From: an uncultured Clostridium sp.
Lineage (GTDB): Bacteria > Bacillota > Clostridia > Lachnospirales > Lachnospiraceae
Direction: 5' to 3'
Assembly: GCA_900555045.1 (NCBI GenBank)
Contig: USJW01000008.1
Coordinates: 1 to 61,247 of the forward strand
Length of the DNA: 61,247 nucleotides
Shown here: positions 23,683-31,860 of the stretch, one piece after another
How positions within the stretch are numbered: position 1 is the stretch's first letter
Layout: the number at the start of each line of letters is the position of its first letter
The notes under the pieces: generated by a model
The model's database searches: none
The model's input: the letters and a program-made list of their open reading frames with translations, nothing else
What the model was told of the DNA's origin: nothing
Translations under genes and position numbers: made by a program

Positions 23683-23697
23683 ACTTGTCTAACAAGT
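23683..23697. promoter_or_regulatory. palindromic operator-like site upstream of bmpA-type gene
   Basis: ACTTGTCTAACAAGT is a perfect inverted repeat (6-bp arms, 3-bp centre) containing the GT...AC pattern of GntR-type operators. It lies 40 nt upstream of the lipoprotein start and 8 nt downstream of the predicted -10, a repressing position. The GntR protein at 18241 is the likely binder. Confidence 0.65.
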
Positions 23698-23704
23698 TGA
23701 TTAC

Positions 23705-23733
23705 AATGTAACACCTTTTATTTGATTTGTAAA
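23705..23733 (-). promoter_or_regulatory. promoter of the nucleoside importer operon
   Basis: Minus strand: TTTACA (23728-23733), 17-nt spacer, TACATT (23705-23710) preceded by an extended -10 TGT. Directly upstream of the palindromic operator-like site. Confidence 0.6.
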
Positions 23734-23818
23734 TAGACTTTCCGTTTTTTCCCTCAACCAACAGCTTTTTCGTGAATATAGCCTAATTTCCACACTCCAA
23801 TTTGTGGATTTTACCCAA

Positions 23819-23846
23819 CAAAAAAGGAACTCCCGCAGGAATTCCT
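23819..23846 (-). terminator. terminator after nagA
   Basis: Minus strand: AGGAATTCC / GGGAGTTCCT hairpin (one G-U pair) followed by TTTTTTG. It is the end of the long operon that finishes with nagA; a smaller GGGGC/GCCCC hairpin lies between it and the stop codon. Confidence 0.8.
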
Positions 23847-23893
23847 CTTTTGGTTTGCATTCAATTGTCTCATGGGGCTGTCTGACCGGCCCC

Positions 23894-25051
23894 TTAAGCC
23901 TCCCTCACATAGCACTGCCTGCCCTTCGCGAAGGTCCGCACCACATCGCAGTCCTCATCTAAGAACACCAGATCGGCATCCTTGTTCGGCTCGATGGAGC
24001 CCACCCGGTCAAACACGCCGATCAGGCGGGCCGGGTTCTCCGTGAACATGGGGATCAGCTCCGCCAGGGAGCGCTCCGTGTACTGGAGCAGGTTCTTTAA
24101 AGCCTTACCGGTAGTCAGGGTGCTGCCCGCACGGGTTCCGTCCGAGGCGAGCTTGGCGTCGCCGTCCACCACCACAACGTCGTTGACCCCCAGCTTGTAA
24201 TTGCCGTCCGGGAGCCCCGCCGCCATGATGGAGTCCGTGATGGCCACCACCCGGTCCATGCCCTTCATCTTGAGGATAAAGCGCACGGTCCCCGGATGCA
24301 GATGCCGCCCGTCGCAGATCATCTCGCAGTACACGTCGTCGTCCTCCAGCACGGCCCCCCAGATGGCGGGGAAGTGCTGGTGGAGCAGCTTCATGGCGTT
24401 GCCCGTGTGGGTGGCGCCCAGGGCGCCGTTTCGGATGGCGCTCCTGGCCGTCTCATAGTCCGCCCCGGAGTGCCCGATGGCCACCTGGATCCCCAGGCTC
24501 TTGATGCAGGGGATAAAGTCCACGACCCCCTCCACCTCCGGCGACACGGTGATGTAGCGGACCTCCCCGTCCGCCGCCTCCTGGTACGCCTTTAAAAGCT
24601 CCATATCCGGCTTCTTTAGCAGGTGCTCCGGCATGGCGCCCTTGTAATCCGCGCACAGAAACGGCCCCTCCAGGTGGATGCCCATCAGGTCCGCTCCGCC
24701 GTGGGCGGTCTTCTTCCACTCCTTATACTGGCCGATGGCGCGCATGGTCTGCTCCCTGGTGTCCGTCATCACGGAGCAGAGCCAGCTGGTGGTGCCCTGG
24801 GAGGCGAAAAACCGGCAGATCTTCTCAAAGCCTGCCGCATCCGCCCCGTTCACGTCCACCCCCACCGCGCCGTGGGTGTGGATGTCGATGAAGCCCGGCA
24901 GGACCCGCAGTCCTCCCGCATCGATGGCCTCGTCGAAGGCCGCCCCCGCGCAGTCGCCCACGCGGGATATTTTTCCGTCCTCCAGCAGAAGCTCCGTCCT
25001 CTCAAAGCGGCGGTTGTGGTAGACGTTGGCATTTTTTATGAGTGTGCGCAC
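23894..25051 (-). CDS. nagA: N-acetylglucosamine-6-phosphate deacetylase family
   Basis: A 385-residue amidohydrolase of normal NagA length. It removes acetate from N-acetylhexosamine 6-phosphate. Motifs: PGFIDIHTHGAVGVDVN (metal HxH), GIHLEGPFLC (metal Glu), AIGHSGADYETA (metal His), HTGNAMKLLHQ and ITDSIMAAGLPDG (catalytic Asp). Start is a GTG at 25051 with AAAGGGGG 7 nt upstream. Last gene of the cassette, 18 nt after the LarA-like gene. Galactosamine or other N-acylated sugar phosphates are possible substrates, since the neighbours are atypical. Confidence 0.88.
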   Translation of the reverse strand: MRTLIKNANVYHNRRFERTELLLEDGKISRVGDCAGAAFDEAIDAGGLRVLPGFIDIHTHGAVGVDVNGADAAGFEKICRFFASQGTTSWLCSVMTDTREQTMRAIGQYKEWKKTAHGGADLMGIHLEGPFLCADYKGAMPEHLLKKPDMELLKAYQEAADGEVRYITVSPEVEGVVDFIPCIKSLGIQVAIGHSGADYETARSAIRNGALGATHTGNAMKLLHQHFPAIWGAVLEDDDVYCEMICDGRHLHPGTVRFILKMKGMDRVVAITDSIMAAGLPDGNYKLGVNDVVVVDGDAKLASDGTRAGSTLTTGKALKNLLQYTERSLAELIPMFTENPARLIGVFDRVGSIEPNKDADLVFLDEDCDVVRTFAKGRQCYVREA

Positions 25052-25069
25052 CGAAAAGCCCCCTTTCGA

Positions 25070-26563
25070 TCAGTGGTGCATGTGGGCCGCGCAGGCGCAG
25101 TCCTCCGCCCCCTTGCCCGTGTACACCTCGTCCTTCATCATCAGATGGACAGCGCCCAGCTTGAAGGCCTGGGGCAGCGCTAAAATGTTGGGGTTCGGGC
25201 CCACAAATTTCTTCTTCGCGTCCTCTAACGCTTCCTCGATGGTGGCGCGGGTCTTTAAGCCCATGCCCCTGGCGTAGCCCGGCTCCTGGGCGCCGCAGAT
25301 GTAGATGGCGGAGGTGTTCATCTCCGCGATGTGGCCGCAGCTGATCATGGAGAAGCCGTGGAACGGGTGGAAGGCGTTGCAGTAGCGGTATTTGCGGATG
25401 TACTCCTCGTTGGTGGCAAAGTACTCGCCGTAGCGGTTCATGTCCGGCAGCGTGTTCATGAAATCGTGCTGGAACATCTCGTACATCTCCCTGGTGTACG
25501 GCCACAGCTCGTCGTGGAAGTAGCCGTTGCAGATGGAGGGGCAGATGATCACGCAGTTGTCGCTCATGACCCGCTTGTGGCGGATTACCTGGGCGGATAT
25601 CGCCTGCATGAGCATGATCGGGTTGGTGCCCATGCCCTCGCCGTAGTGGAAGAACTGGGGCGCGCCGAAGATCATCACGTCGTACTTCTTCTCAGCCCAC
25701 GGCACGTAGGTTCGCTTGTCGGCCATAATCCAGGAGTGGGGCTGCATCACCTTGGCGTAGCCGCTGTTGATCTCAATCTGCCGGGAACGGGTGTCAAGCA
25801 CCGCGTCGCAGCAGAAGAACTTCTTGCCCATGCACTTCTCCATGTGCTGGCCGATCTCGTCGAATTTCGTGCGCATCAGGGAGGTGCCGCTGACCGGGGT
25901 GAAATCCTTGCGGTGCATCACCTCGGGCACGTGGTGGGAGGCGATGGAGCGCCAGTGGGAGATGCCCGTCGCGCAGTGCTTGTAGCCGCCGGAGTAGCCG
26001 CCGTAGGGGTTTCCCTGGGTGTGGCCGATCAGGATGGCTAGGTCGCTGTCGTAGACGTACTTGTTCATCAGCACCGGGTCCCCGCGGTCCGTGGTGCCAA
26101 GGTCCACCAGGTGGTCGTAGTCCTCGCTGTCGTGGTTGATGATCTGGTGGGTGTGCCAGAACTCGTGGAACAGCTCGTCGCCCAGCACGTTGTGGATCTC
26201 CTGCTCCGTGTTCTTGCGGTGAAGGCCGTTGGAGCAGATCAGCAGAATGTCCTTCTTCTCCACGCCCGCCGCGTACAGCTCCCCAAGGATCAGCTTGATG
26301 GCGATCTTCCGGTGGGACGTGGGCTGCTCGCCGCCCTTCACGCGGTCCGGGAACACGATGGTGACCTTGGAGCCCTTATGGGCCAGCTTAGAGATCGGCT
26401 CCATGCCCATGGGGTTGCGGATGGATTTGAGGGTCTCCTCCACCAGCTTATCCTCGGGGATACACGGCGGATCCGGCACGGTCTCGCCGGGGATGAACAC
26501 ATCGGTGGTGTCCGGAAGCTCGGCCGTCATCAGGCCGGTGCCGTATTCAAATGATAACTTCAT
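25070..26563 (-). CDS. LarA-family (lactate racemase-like, DUF2088) protein
   Basis: A 497-residue member of the LarA superfamily, whose studied members use a nickel-pincer nucleotide to racemise or epimerise alpha-hydroxy acids. Matching motifs are NGLHRKNTEQE (His of the AxGxHR region), ILIGHTQGNPYGGYSGGYK (His and the Lys that carries the cofactor) and a downstream SIASHHVPE His pair. The N-terminus (LPDTTDVFIPGETVPDPP) is also family-like. AGGA precedes the ATG. It is embedded between TIM-like and NagA genes. Cofactor makers larB/larC/larE are not in the window. It may epimerise a sugar acid or hydroxy acid; the substrate is unknown. Confidence 0.82.
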   Translation of the reverse strand: MKLSFEYGTGLMTAELPDTTDVFIPGETVPDPPCIPEDKLVEETLKSIRNPMGMEPISKLAHKGSKVTIVFPDRVKGGEQPTSHRKIAIKLILGELYAAGVEKKDILLICSNGLHRKNTEQEIHNVLGDELFHEFWHTHQIINHDSEDYDHLVDLGTTDRGDPVLMNKYVYDSDLAILIGHTQGNPYGGYSGGYKHCATGISHWRSIASHHVPEVMHRKDFTPVSGTSLMRTKFDEIGQHMEKCMGKKFFCCDAVLDTRSRQIEINSGYAKVMQPHSWIMADKRTYVPWAEKKYDVMIFGAPQFFHYGEGMGTNPIMLMQAISAQVIRHKRVMSDNCVIICPSICNGYFHDELWPYTREMYEMFQHDFMNTLPDMNRYGEYFATNEEYIRKYRYCNAFHPFHGFSMISCGHIAEMNTSAIYICGAQEPGYARGMGLKTRATIEEALEDAKKKFVGPNPNILALPQAFKLGAVHLMMKDEVYTGKGAEDCACAAHMHH

Positions 26564-26579
26564 AATTTTATCCTCCTAT

Positions 26580-27416
26580 TTAATAGCCCATGTAGGTTTT
26601 AATAATCTCCAGATATTCGTCCGGGTAGAAGCCGATTTCGCCCTGGAACCGTGTGAGGGCGATCAGCCCGCCGTCCATCACCGGCACGGAGGCCAGCATC
26701 CGGGCGTTATCCACCTTCAGCCCGCCGCCGTACACCACGTCGCAGTTGTCCGTGATCTCCTTGATGTAAGCGCCGATCTTCGTGATGTACTCTTTGTCCG
26801 GGGGGATTTTCCCCGGCCCGATGGCCCAGATGGGCTCGTAGGCGATGGTGACCTTATCTTTTTCCACGCCCTCCAAACCGACGTCCAGCTGTTCCTTTAA
26901 AACCTCTCTCCACCGCTCCTGCTCCTCGGAGGACTCCCCGATGCAGTACAGCACGGACATCCCCGCGGCTATGGCCCGCTTGATCTCCTGGTTTAAGAGG
27001 CGGTTCACGGCAGCCGTGTCCTTCACTCCGGCCTCCGCCAGGACGCCCGCCTTGTCCTTTCGCTCCTCGCAGTGGCCGATGATTGTCGTGGTGCAGCCGA
27101 TGGCCATGGCCGCGTTGGCCGTCCGGTTGGTGGTGAAGGCGCCGAAGCCGCCGCCCACCGCCGTGTCGTCCCGGTAGACGCCCTGGCAGCCGACTTTCAC
27201 CGGGCTGCCCGGGCACAGGGCCGACGCGGCCGGAATCAGATGGGCCTCCGGGAAGTACATAGCGAACTCCACTTCGTCCCTGTCATACTTTTTTAACTGC
27301 TCCTGAGTGTGGGAGACGATATAGCTCCCCCACTCCCTGATCGGCGCGATGCGGTTGACCCCGCCGTACTCCACCGGAATATCAAATCGCTTCAGATTCA
27401 AAAATATATGTTTCAT
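26580..27416 (-). CDS. triose-phosphate isomerase-like protein
   Basis: A 278-residue TIM homologue, a little longer than standard TIM (about 250). Catalytic positions are kept: Lys in NLKRF near residue 9, His in IGHCEER and Glu in AYEPIWAIGPGK. The loops differ: GHSERR is GHCEER, YGGSV is YGGGL, and the last phosphate loop (usually GGASL) reads DGGLIALTRFQG. It overlaps the PFK gene by 4 nt (ATGA). It could isomerise DHAP made by the operon's aldolase, or another ketose phosphate, as TIM-type enzymes do in tetritol pathways. Confidence 0.85.
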   Translation of the reverse strand: MKHIFLNLKRFDIPVEYGGVNRIAPIREWGSYIVSHTQEQLKKYDRDEVEFAMYFPEAHLIPAASALCPGSPVKVGCQGVYRDDTAVGGGFGAFTTNRTANAAMAIGCTTTIIGHCEERKDKAGVLAEAGVKDTAAVNRLLNQEIKRAIAAGMSVLYCIGESSEEQERWREVLKEQLDVGLEGVEKDKVTIAYEPIWAIGPGKIPPDKEYITKIGAYIKEITDNCDVVYGGGLKVDNARMLASVPVMDGGLIALTRFQGEIGFYPDEYLEIIKTYMGY

Positions 27417-28624
27417 CCTTTATCCCCCTGTCCGTTGAGAGCCAGATACTCCTCCTGAAAATCGATGAAATCCCGCAGCTTCGGCCCGATTAACGGCCTG
27501 CACCAGCGGACAAATTCGTCGGTCACGTCGTTGCCCCGCTCGTTTATGTAGGAATCCGGAAGGATCCGCTCGTAGAGCATCACCTCTCTGATGGGAATGA
27601 GCTCCAGGTGAATCTGGTAGGCTCCGCCCGCCTCCTCGCTCTTCTCATCGCGGATGAGGCCCACCATGACGCCGCTCTCCCCCTCCATGGCGGCTCTTAG
27701 GGCCGCGCGGCCCGCCAGGACTGCCTCCTTACGGTCCACCGGGGACTGCCACGCGATGGAGGCGCGGCCGCAGATTCCGGGCTTCTCGCTCCTGGCCTTG
27801 ATTCCCAGCTTCTTGATCACCAGCTCCGCCAGGTAGGCGCTCACATCCCCGTAGTAGGTGGCGCGCCCGCTCTTAAAGATCGGGGGCACGATGGGCTCGC
27901 CCGCCTCATTCTTAAGCCCCTCGCTGACCACCACGACCACGCCGCCCTTCTCCTCGTAGAGCCGCTTCACATCCTCCAGAAATTCTTCCTCGTGAAACGG
28001 CCGCTCCGGCAGGTAGATCAGGTGGGGGGCGTCCCCCGGCTTCTTTCTGGCCAGGGCCGAGGCCGCAGTGATCCATCCGGCGTTGCGCCCCATGGCCTCC
28101 AGGACGCACACGTGGATGGGCAGGGACTTCACGTCCGCACCCACCTCGGCCGTGGTGGCCGCAATATAGCGGGCCGCGCTGGCGTAGCCCGGGGTGTGGT
28201 CCGTGATGGCGATATCGTTGTCGATGGTCTTGGGGATCCCCACCACGCGGATGTCCTCGCCGAGGCACGCCTCGTAGATATGCCCGCAGGTGTCCATGGT
28301 CCCGTTTCCGCCGTTTAGCAGCACATATTTGATCTCATACCTCTTAAAAATGTCCACCATGGCCCGGTAGTCCCCGGGCTCCAGCGCATACCGCGAGGAG
28401 CCGATGGCCGTGGCCGGGGTCTCGAGCAGCAGCTCAAGGCGTTCCTCCGGGAACTGCAACAGATCCAGGAACCGCTCCTTTAGGACCCCCTCGCTCCCGC
28501 CGATGGCCGCGTAGACCTTCCCGATCCGCCCGCTCTCCCTCGCCTCCCGGATCACTCCGTACAGGGAGGAGTTGATCACGGCCGTGGGCCCGCCGCCGTG
28601 GACAATCAATACATTCTCCGCCAT
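27413..28624 (-). CDS. 6-phosphofructokinase family, atypical G104/K124 type
   Basis: A 403-residue PFK. Motifs: HGGGPTAVINSSLYG (phosphate donor loop), LLNGGNGTMDT and GIPKTIDNDIAITDHTPG, plus EAMGRNAGWITAA. ATP-type PFKs usually carry Gly at both of two donor-deciding positions and PPi-type carry Asp and Lys; here they are Gly (GGNGT) and Lys (PKTIDND), a mixed combination, so the donor is uncertain. Ribosome site GGGAGAGG. It is coupled to the TIM-like gene and lies 13 nt after the aldolase gene. It probably phosphorylates fructose 6-phosphate, tagatose 6-phosphate or a similar ketose phosphate. Confidence 0.88.
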   Translation of the reverse strand: MAENVLIVHGGGPTAVINSSLYGVIREARESGRIGKVYAAIGGSEGVLKERFLDLLQFPEERLELLLETPATAIGSSRYALEPGDYRAMVDIFKRYEIKYVLLNGGNGTMDTCGHIYEACLGEDIRVVGIPKTIDNDIAITDHTPGYASAARYIAATTAEVGADVKSLPIHVCVLEAMGRNAGWITAASALARKKPGDAPHLIYLPERPFHEEEFLEDVKRLYEEKGGVVVVVSEGLKNEAGEPIVPPIFKSGRATYYGDVSAYLAELVIKKLGIKARSEKPGICGRASIAWQSPVDRKEAVLAGRAALRAAMEGESGVMVGLIRDEKSEEAGGAYQIHLELIPIREVMLYERILPDSYINERGNDVTDEFVRWCRPLIGPKLRDFIDFQEEYLALNGQGDKG

Positions 28625-28637
28625 ATTTTTCCTCTCC

Positions 28638-29792
28638 CTACTGATTTTTGCGGTAGCGCTCCGCCATCTCCTCCAGGGTCACCTGCTCCACAAGGGGCGC
28701 CCTCCCGAAGGAGCCGAACTGCACAATCAGCGTTCCCACCACTTCCTTCACGCCGCGCTCCACGCAGTCCACAATGGCCGCCACGTCGTCGTCCGGGATC
28801 ACGCCCTTCATGACCGTGTCCATGATGGGCGGCAGGAACACCCGGGGATCGAACTGATTTTTCTTCGCCTCCAAGAGCTCGTAGATCCCGCCGATGGACG
28901 GGCTGTTTTTGAGGGCCGGGTACTTCGCGAACAGCTCCTTCATGTTCCGGGTCACCGCCAGGCGGATGTCCGTGTCCACGTTGATCTTGTTGATTCCGCA
29001 GGGGATGGCCGCCTTCAGCTCCTCGATGGAGATTCCGTAGGTGTTGGTTAACTCCCCGCCCAGGGCGTTGATCTCGTCCACAATGTACTTCGGCACGGTG
29101 GAGGAGCCGTGGGACACCAGCGCCCCGAAGATCCCCTCGTGGCTTAGGCACTCCCGGATCGCCACCGCGATCTCCTTTCTCAGCTTCACGTCCTTGCCCT
29201 TGGAGGCGCCGTGCATGGTCCCGTAGGAGATGGCTAACGCGTCCACGCCGGTTTTCTTAAAGAACTCCACCGCCTTTAGGGGGTTGGTGTAGGTGGACGA
29301 GGCGGAGAACACGTGGTCCTCCACGCCGGCCAATACGCCCAGCTCTCCCTCCACGCTGACGCCCCGCTCGTGGGCGTATTTTACCACCGCGCGGGTCAGC
29401 TCCACGTTCTCGTCAAAGGGAAGGGAGGAGCCGTCGATCATCACCGACGTGTAGCCGCCCTCGATGGCCGCCACGCAGGAGTCGAAGTCACGGCCGTGGT
29501 CCAGGTGCAGAACGATGGGGATCTCGGAGTCCGCGCCGTACTTCTTCACCGCATCCGCGATGTTTTTCGCACCGATTTTCTTGTCCTCCAGGGTGGCGTT
29601 CATAAAGTCTGTGCGTCCCCCCATGAACCCGTTGGCCAGGTCCGCGCCCTGCAAGATGGCGGGGGAGCGGAACATCTCATGCACCGCGATGGCCGCCTTT
29701 GCCTGGGCAACCGCGTTGACGTTGAAGGCCCCCTGGCCGAATCCGTATTTGATCGTCGCCTCCATCAGAGGCCTTAAGGGAATTAATGGCAT
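28638..29792 (-). CDS. class II fructose-bisphosphate aldolase family, long form
   Basis: A 384-residue class II aldolase, longer than the GatY type. Motifs: VLHLDHGRDFDSCVAAIEGG (catalytic Asp, zinc His), SVMIDGSSLPFDEN, VEGELGVLAG, ISYGTMHGASKG (zinc His), SHGSST and INKINVDTDIRLA, followed by an 80-residue C-terminal extension. It cleaves ketose bisphosphates to DHAP plus an aldehyde phosphate. GAGGA precedes the ATG. With PFK and TIM-like genes next to it, it completes a private lower-glycolysis route. Confidence 0.9.
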   Translation of the reverse strand: MPLIPLRPLMEATIKYGFGQGAFNVNAVAQAKAAIAVHEMFRSPAILQGADLANGFMGGRTDFMNATLEDKKIGAKNIADAVKKYGADSEIPIVLHLDHGRDFDSCVAAIEGGYTSVMIDGSSLPFDENVELTRAVVKYAHERGVSVEGELGVLAGVEDHVFSASSTYTNPLKAVEFFKKTGVDALAISYGTMHGASKGKDVKLRKEIAVAIRECLSHEGIFGALVSHGSSTVPKYIVDEINALGGELTNTYGISIEELKAAIPCGINKINVDTDIRLAVTRNMKELFAKYPALKNSPSIGGIYELLEAKKNQFDPRVFLPPIMDTVMKGVIPDDDVAAIVDCVERGVKEVVGTLIVQFGSFGRAPLVEQVTLEEMAERYRKNQ

Positions 29793-29814
29793 TTTTATCC
29801 TCGCTTTCCTGCTT

Positions 29815-30636
29815 CTAGTCGTTTAGGGCGGCCACGTAGTCCGTCAGCCGCAGGGTGATGTCCGGGTGGTTCACAAGGAGGCTGACCGGGAATTCTGCGG
29901 TGGGCTCCCCGTACGCCGTGCGGCGCGCCACCGCCCGGTGCCAGTTCCTGAATACGCCCAGGCGGATCTTTCTCGCGTGGGCGATCTCAAAGATTCCGAT
30001 GGTCACGCAGTAGCGCGGCATATCCTCCAGCGCGCCGTTAAAGTCGCCGATGGCGTTGGCGGTCCGGGTCTCCGGGGTGATGGCGAGCACCCGGGTCTTC
30101 TGGGCTAAAAACTCCTCCGGCGTCATGGATGGGTCCGCCTCGTTAAAGGCCACATGGCCGTTGATTCCGATGCCGCCGAAGGCGATGTCCACGCCGCCCA
30201 GCCGCTCGATGAGCTCCGGGATGTAGCCGGTGTTGTCCGGGTCCGGGAAAACCCGCTGCTCAGGTGGCATCACGAGCTCCGGCTTGATCTGCGAGTAGAC
30301 CGTCCGCTCCATAAAGCCCCGGAAGCTTAACGGGTGGTCCATGGGGACCCACTTCCTGTCGTCGTCCAGGTACTCATCCATATTGATAAACCAGGTGTTT
30401 TTAAGGCTCAGATTCCGCCCGTTCGCCATCTCCACAAAATACGGGTACTGCCCCACCGGGCCCACCGGGCAGATGAACACAGTGTGCTTTCCCGCCTTCT
30501 CGTTGGCCTCAATCTCCGAAACCATCTCCTCCGCCATCGCCCGGAACACATGGGCGTTGTCCGGCATACAGATAAGTGGGAGCTTGGGCGCTCTCAGCAG
30601 CTGCTCCTTGTCGTACTGATAATATGCGTGACTCAA
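29815..30636 (-). CDS. NagB-like sugar-phosphate deaminase/isomerase homologue
   Basis: A 273-residue protein with the NagB/RpiA/SOL-type fold. The core motif GGIGINGHVAFNEAD and WFINMDEYLDDD match glucosamine-6-phosphate deaminases. Two loops that bind phosphate in NagB differ: the N-terminal TGSTP-type loop reads CPVGPVGQYP and the late GxxKA loop reads RNWHRAV. That suggests an altered substrate. Start is a TTG at 30636 with AAGGAGG 7 nt upstream. First gene after the importer, separated by a 90-nt gap with a strong hairpin. Deamination of an unusual amino sugar phosphate is plausible, not shown. Confidence 0.78.
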   Translation of the reverse strand: MSHAYYQYDKEQLLRAPKLPLICMPDNAHVFRAMAEEMVSEIEANEKAGKHTVFICPVGPVGQYPYFVEMANGRNLSLKNTWFINMDEYLDDDRKWVPMDHPLSFRGFMERTVYSQIKPELVMPPEQRVFPDPDNTGYIPELIERLGGVDIAFGGIGINGHVAFNEADPSMTPEEFLAQKTRVLAITPETRTANAIGDFNGALEDMPRYCVTIGIFEIAHARKIRLGVFRNWHRAVARRTAYGEPTAEFPVSLLVNHPDITLRLTDYVAALND

Positions 30637-30662
30637 TCCTTTTCCTCCTTATACACGAAAAG

Positions 30663-30707
30663 AGAGAGTGCCTCCCTGTCGGGTGGCAACCTTAGGGGGC
30701 ACTCTCT
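30663..30707 (-). terminator. intercistronic hairpin between binding protein and nagB-like gene
   Basis: A 10-bp perfect stem (AGAGAGTGCC with GGCACTCTCT, 30663-30672 and 30698-30707) with further inner pairing and a TCTTTTC tail on the minus strand. Both flanking genes are on the same strand, so it is probably a partial terminator or mRNA stabiliser giving more importer than enzyme message. Confidence 0.65.
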
Positions 30708-30725
30708 TCATCTGGTGCTTGCGCG

Positions 30726-31820
30726 TTACTTTCCAGCTTCAATCATGTTGTCCAGCATGACGTAATCGCTCACCGGAACCTCTTTCTCCACGGCGCCGCT
30801 CTTGATAAAGTTATCCTGCTGAATCTTGTAGTACTTTTCAACCGTGCCGTCCGCTGCGCCCGCCGCAACTTCCTTGCCGGTCAGCCAGTCGGCGTCGCCG
30901 CGCTGTTCATAGACGCTGTCGTAGTCGGTTGCGGTCTGTGTGGAAACGTACTTTGCAACCTCGTCGTAGTGGTCATCCGCCGCGTAGTCCATCGCCTTGT
31001 AGAGGGCTCTGGTGAAGCGGAGGATCTTATCCTGGTTCTCCTGCCCATACTTGGGGGTTACAATCCAGCTGGCAAGGGAGACGGTGGTGTCGGAGAAGGT
31101 CAGGTTGTCACAGATCTTTGTGGAATCCTTCACTTCCTCCAGGATCTTTAAGCTGTTGGGGGACCAGGTGGCGCACGCGTCCACGCCGCCGGAGATCATG
31201 GCGGTCACGATGCCGGAGGCGTCCATATCCACCGCCTGGATGTCGTCAATGGTCATACCCGCCTTGTTCAGGCTGTTCATCAGGATATCCTCGCTGGAGG
31301 TACCGGAAGAATAAGCCACCTTCTTGCCCTTCAAATCCTCAATCTTTGTGATTCCGGGGCCGCCGATCAGAGCGTCGCCGTTGGAGATGTGGGACAGCGC
31401 GAAGATCGTCGCCTGGCCGTTCACGCAGAGCTTGTGGGCGCCCTGTCCGATATAGCCCACGTCGATGCTGCCGGACTCCAGAGCCGCGATGATGTTGGGT
31501 CCGTCCTGGAATTCCACCAGCTTCACGGTGATGCCCTCCTCATCGAAGTAGCCCTTCTCCTTTGCCGTCATCACGGACCACAGGCTTCCGTAGTTGGGCA
31601 TGTAGGCCACGTTCATGGTGATGGGCTCCGCCTTCGCCTCGGCGGGAGCCGCGGTTGTCTCCTCGGCCTTGGTCTCCGCCTTTGTGGTCTCAGGGGCCGG
31701 AGCCGCCGTGGTCTGTGCCGCCGTCGTGGGTGCCGCTGTGGTGGGGGTGCTTCCGCCTCCGCAGCCCGCAAGGGATGCCGCCATCAGTGCCGCCATGATA
31801 ACCGGTAACGCTTTTTTCAT
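30726..31820 (-). CDS. NitT/TauT-type ABC transporter binding lipoprotein
   Basis: A 364-residue periplasmic-binding-like lipoprotein of the SsuA/TauA/ThiY (NMT1) family. The lipobox is SLAGCGGG (Cys at about residue 20), followed by a 50-residue Thr/Ala/Glu/Pro linker and the fold starting MNVAYMPNYGSLWSVMTAKEKG. ALESGSIDVGYIGQGAHKL and KKVAYSSGTSSEDILMNSL are typical. Members bind taurine, sulfonates, thiamine precursors, nitrate or other small anions, not usually sugars, so its pairing with amino-sugar genes is unusual. AGGAGG lies before the ATG. Confidence 0.9.
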   Translation of the reverse strand: MKKALPVIMAALMAASLAGCGGGSTPTTAAPTTAAQTTAAPAPETTKAETKAEETTAAPAEAKAEPITMNVAYMPNYGSLWSVMTAKEKGYFDEEGITVKLVEFQDGPNIIAALESGSIDVGYIGQGAHKLCVNGQATIFALSHISNGDALIGGPGITKIEDLKGKKVAYSSGTSSEDILMNSLNKAGMTIDDIQAVDMDASGIVTAMISGGVDACATWSPNSLKILEEVKDSTKICDNLTFSDTTVSLASWIVTPKYGQENQDKILRFTRALYKAMDYAADDHYDEVAKYVSTQTATDYDSVYEQRGDADWLTGKEVAAGAADGTVEKYYKIQQDNFIKSGAVEKEVPVSDYVMLDNMIEAGK

Positions 31821-31860
31821 AATGTCTTCCTCCTTTTATTTGTTTGGATAAACCAATTTC

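Noticed and set aside
29815..30636. Asn in the GxNGH motif of the NagB-like protein as a lost catalytic residue.
   Set aside because: As I recall, Gram-positive NagB enzymes commonly have Asn where E. coli has Asp, so this alone is not unusual; the altered phosphate loops are the better signal.
30663..30707. The GGGTGGCAACC in this hairpin on the plus strand as a T-box leader.
   Set aside because: It is on the strand opposite to the genes, no synthetase or amino acid gene follows, and the T-box consensus is not met.
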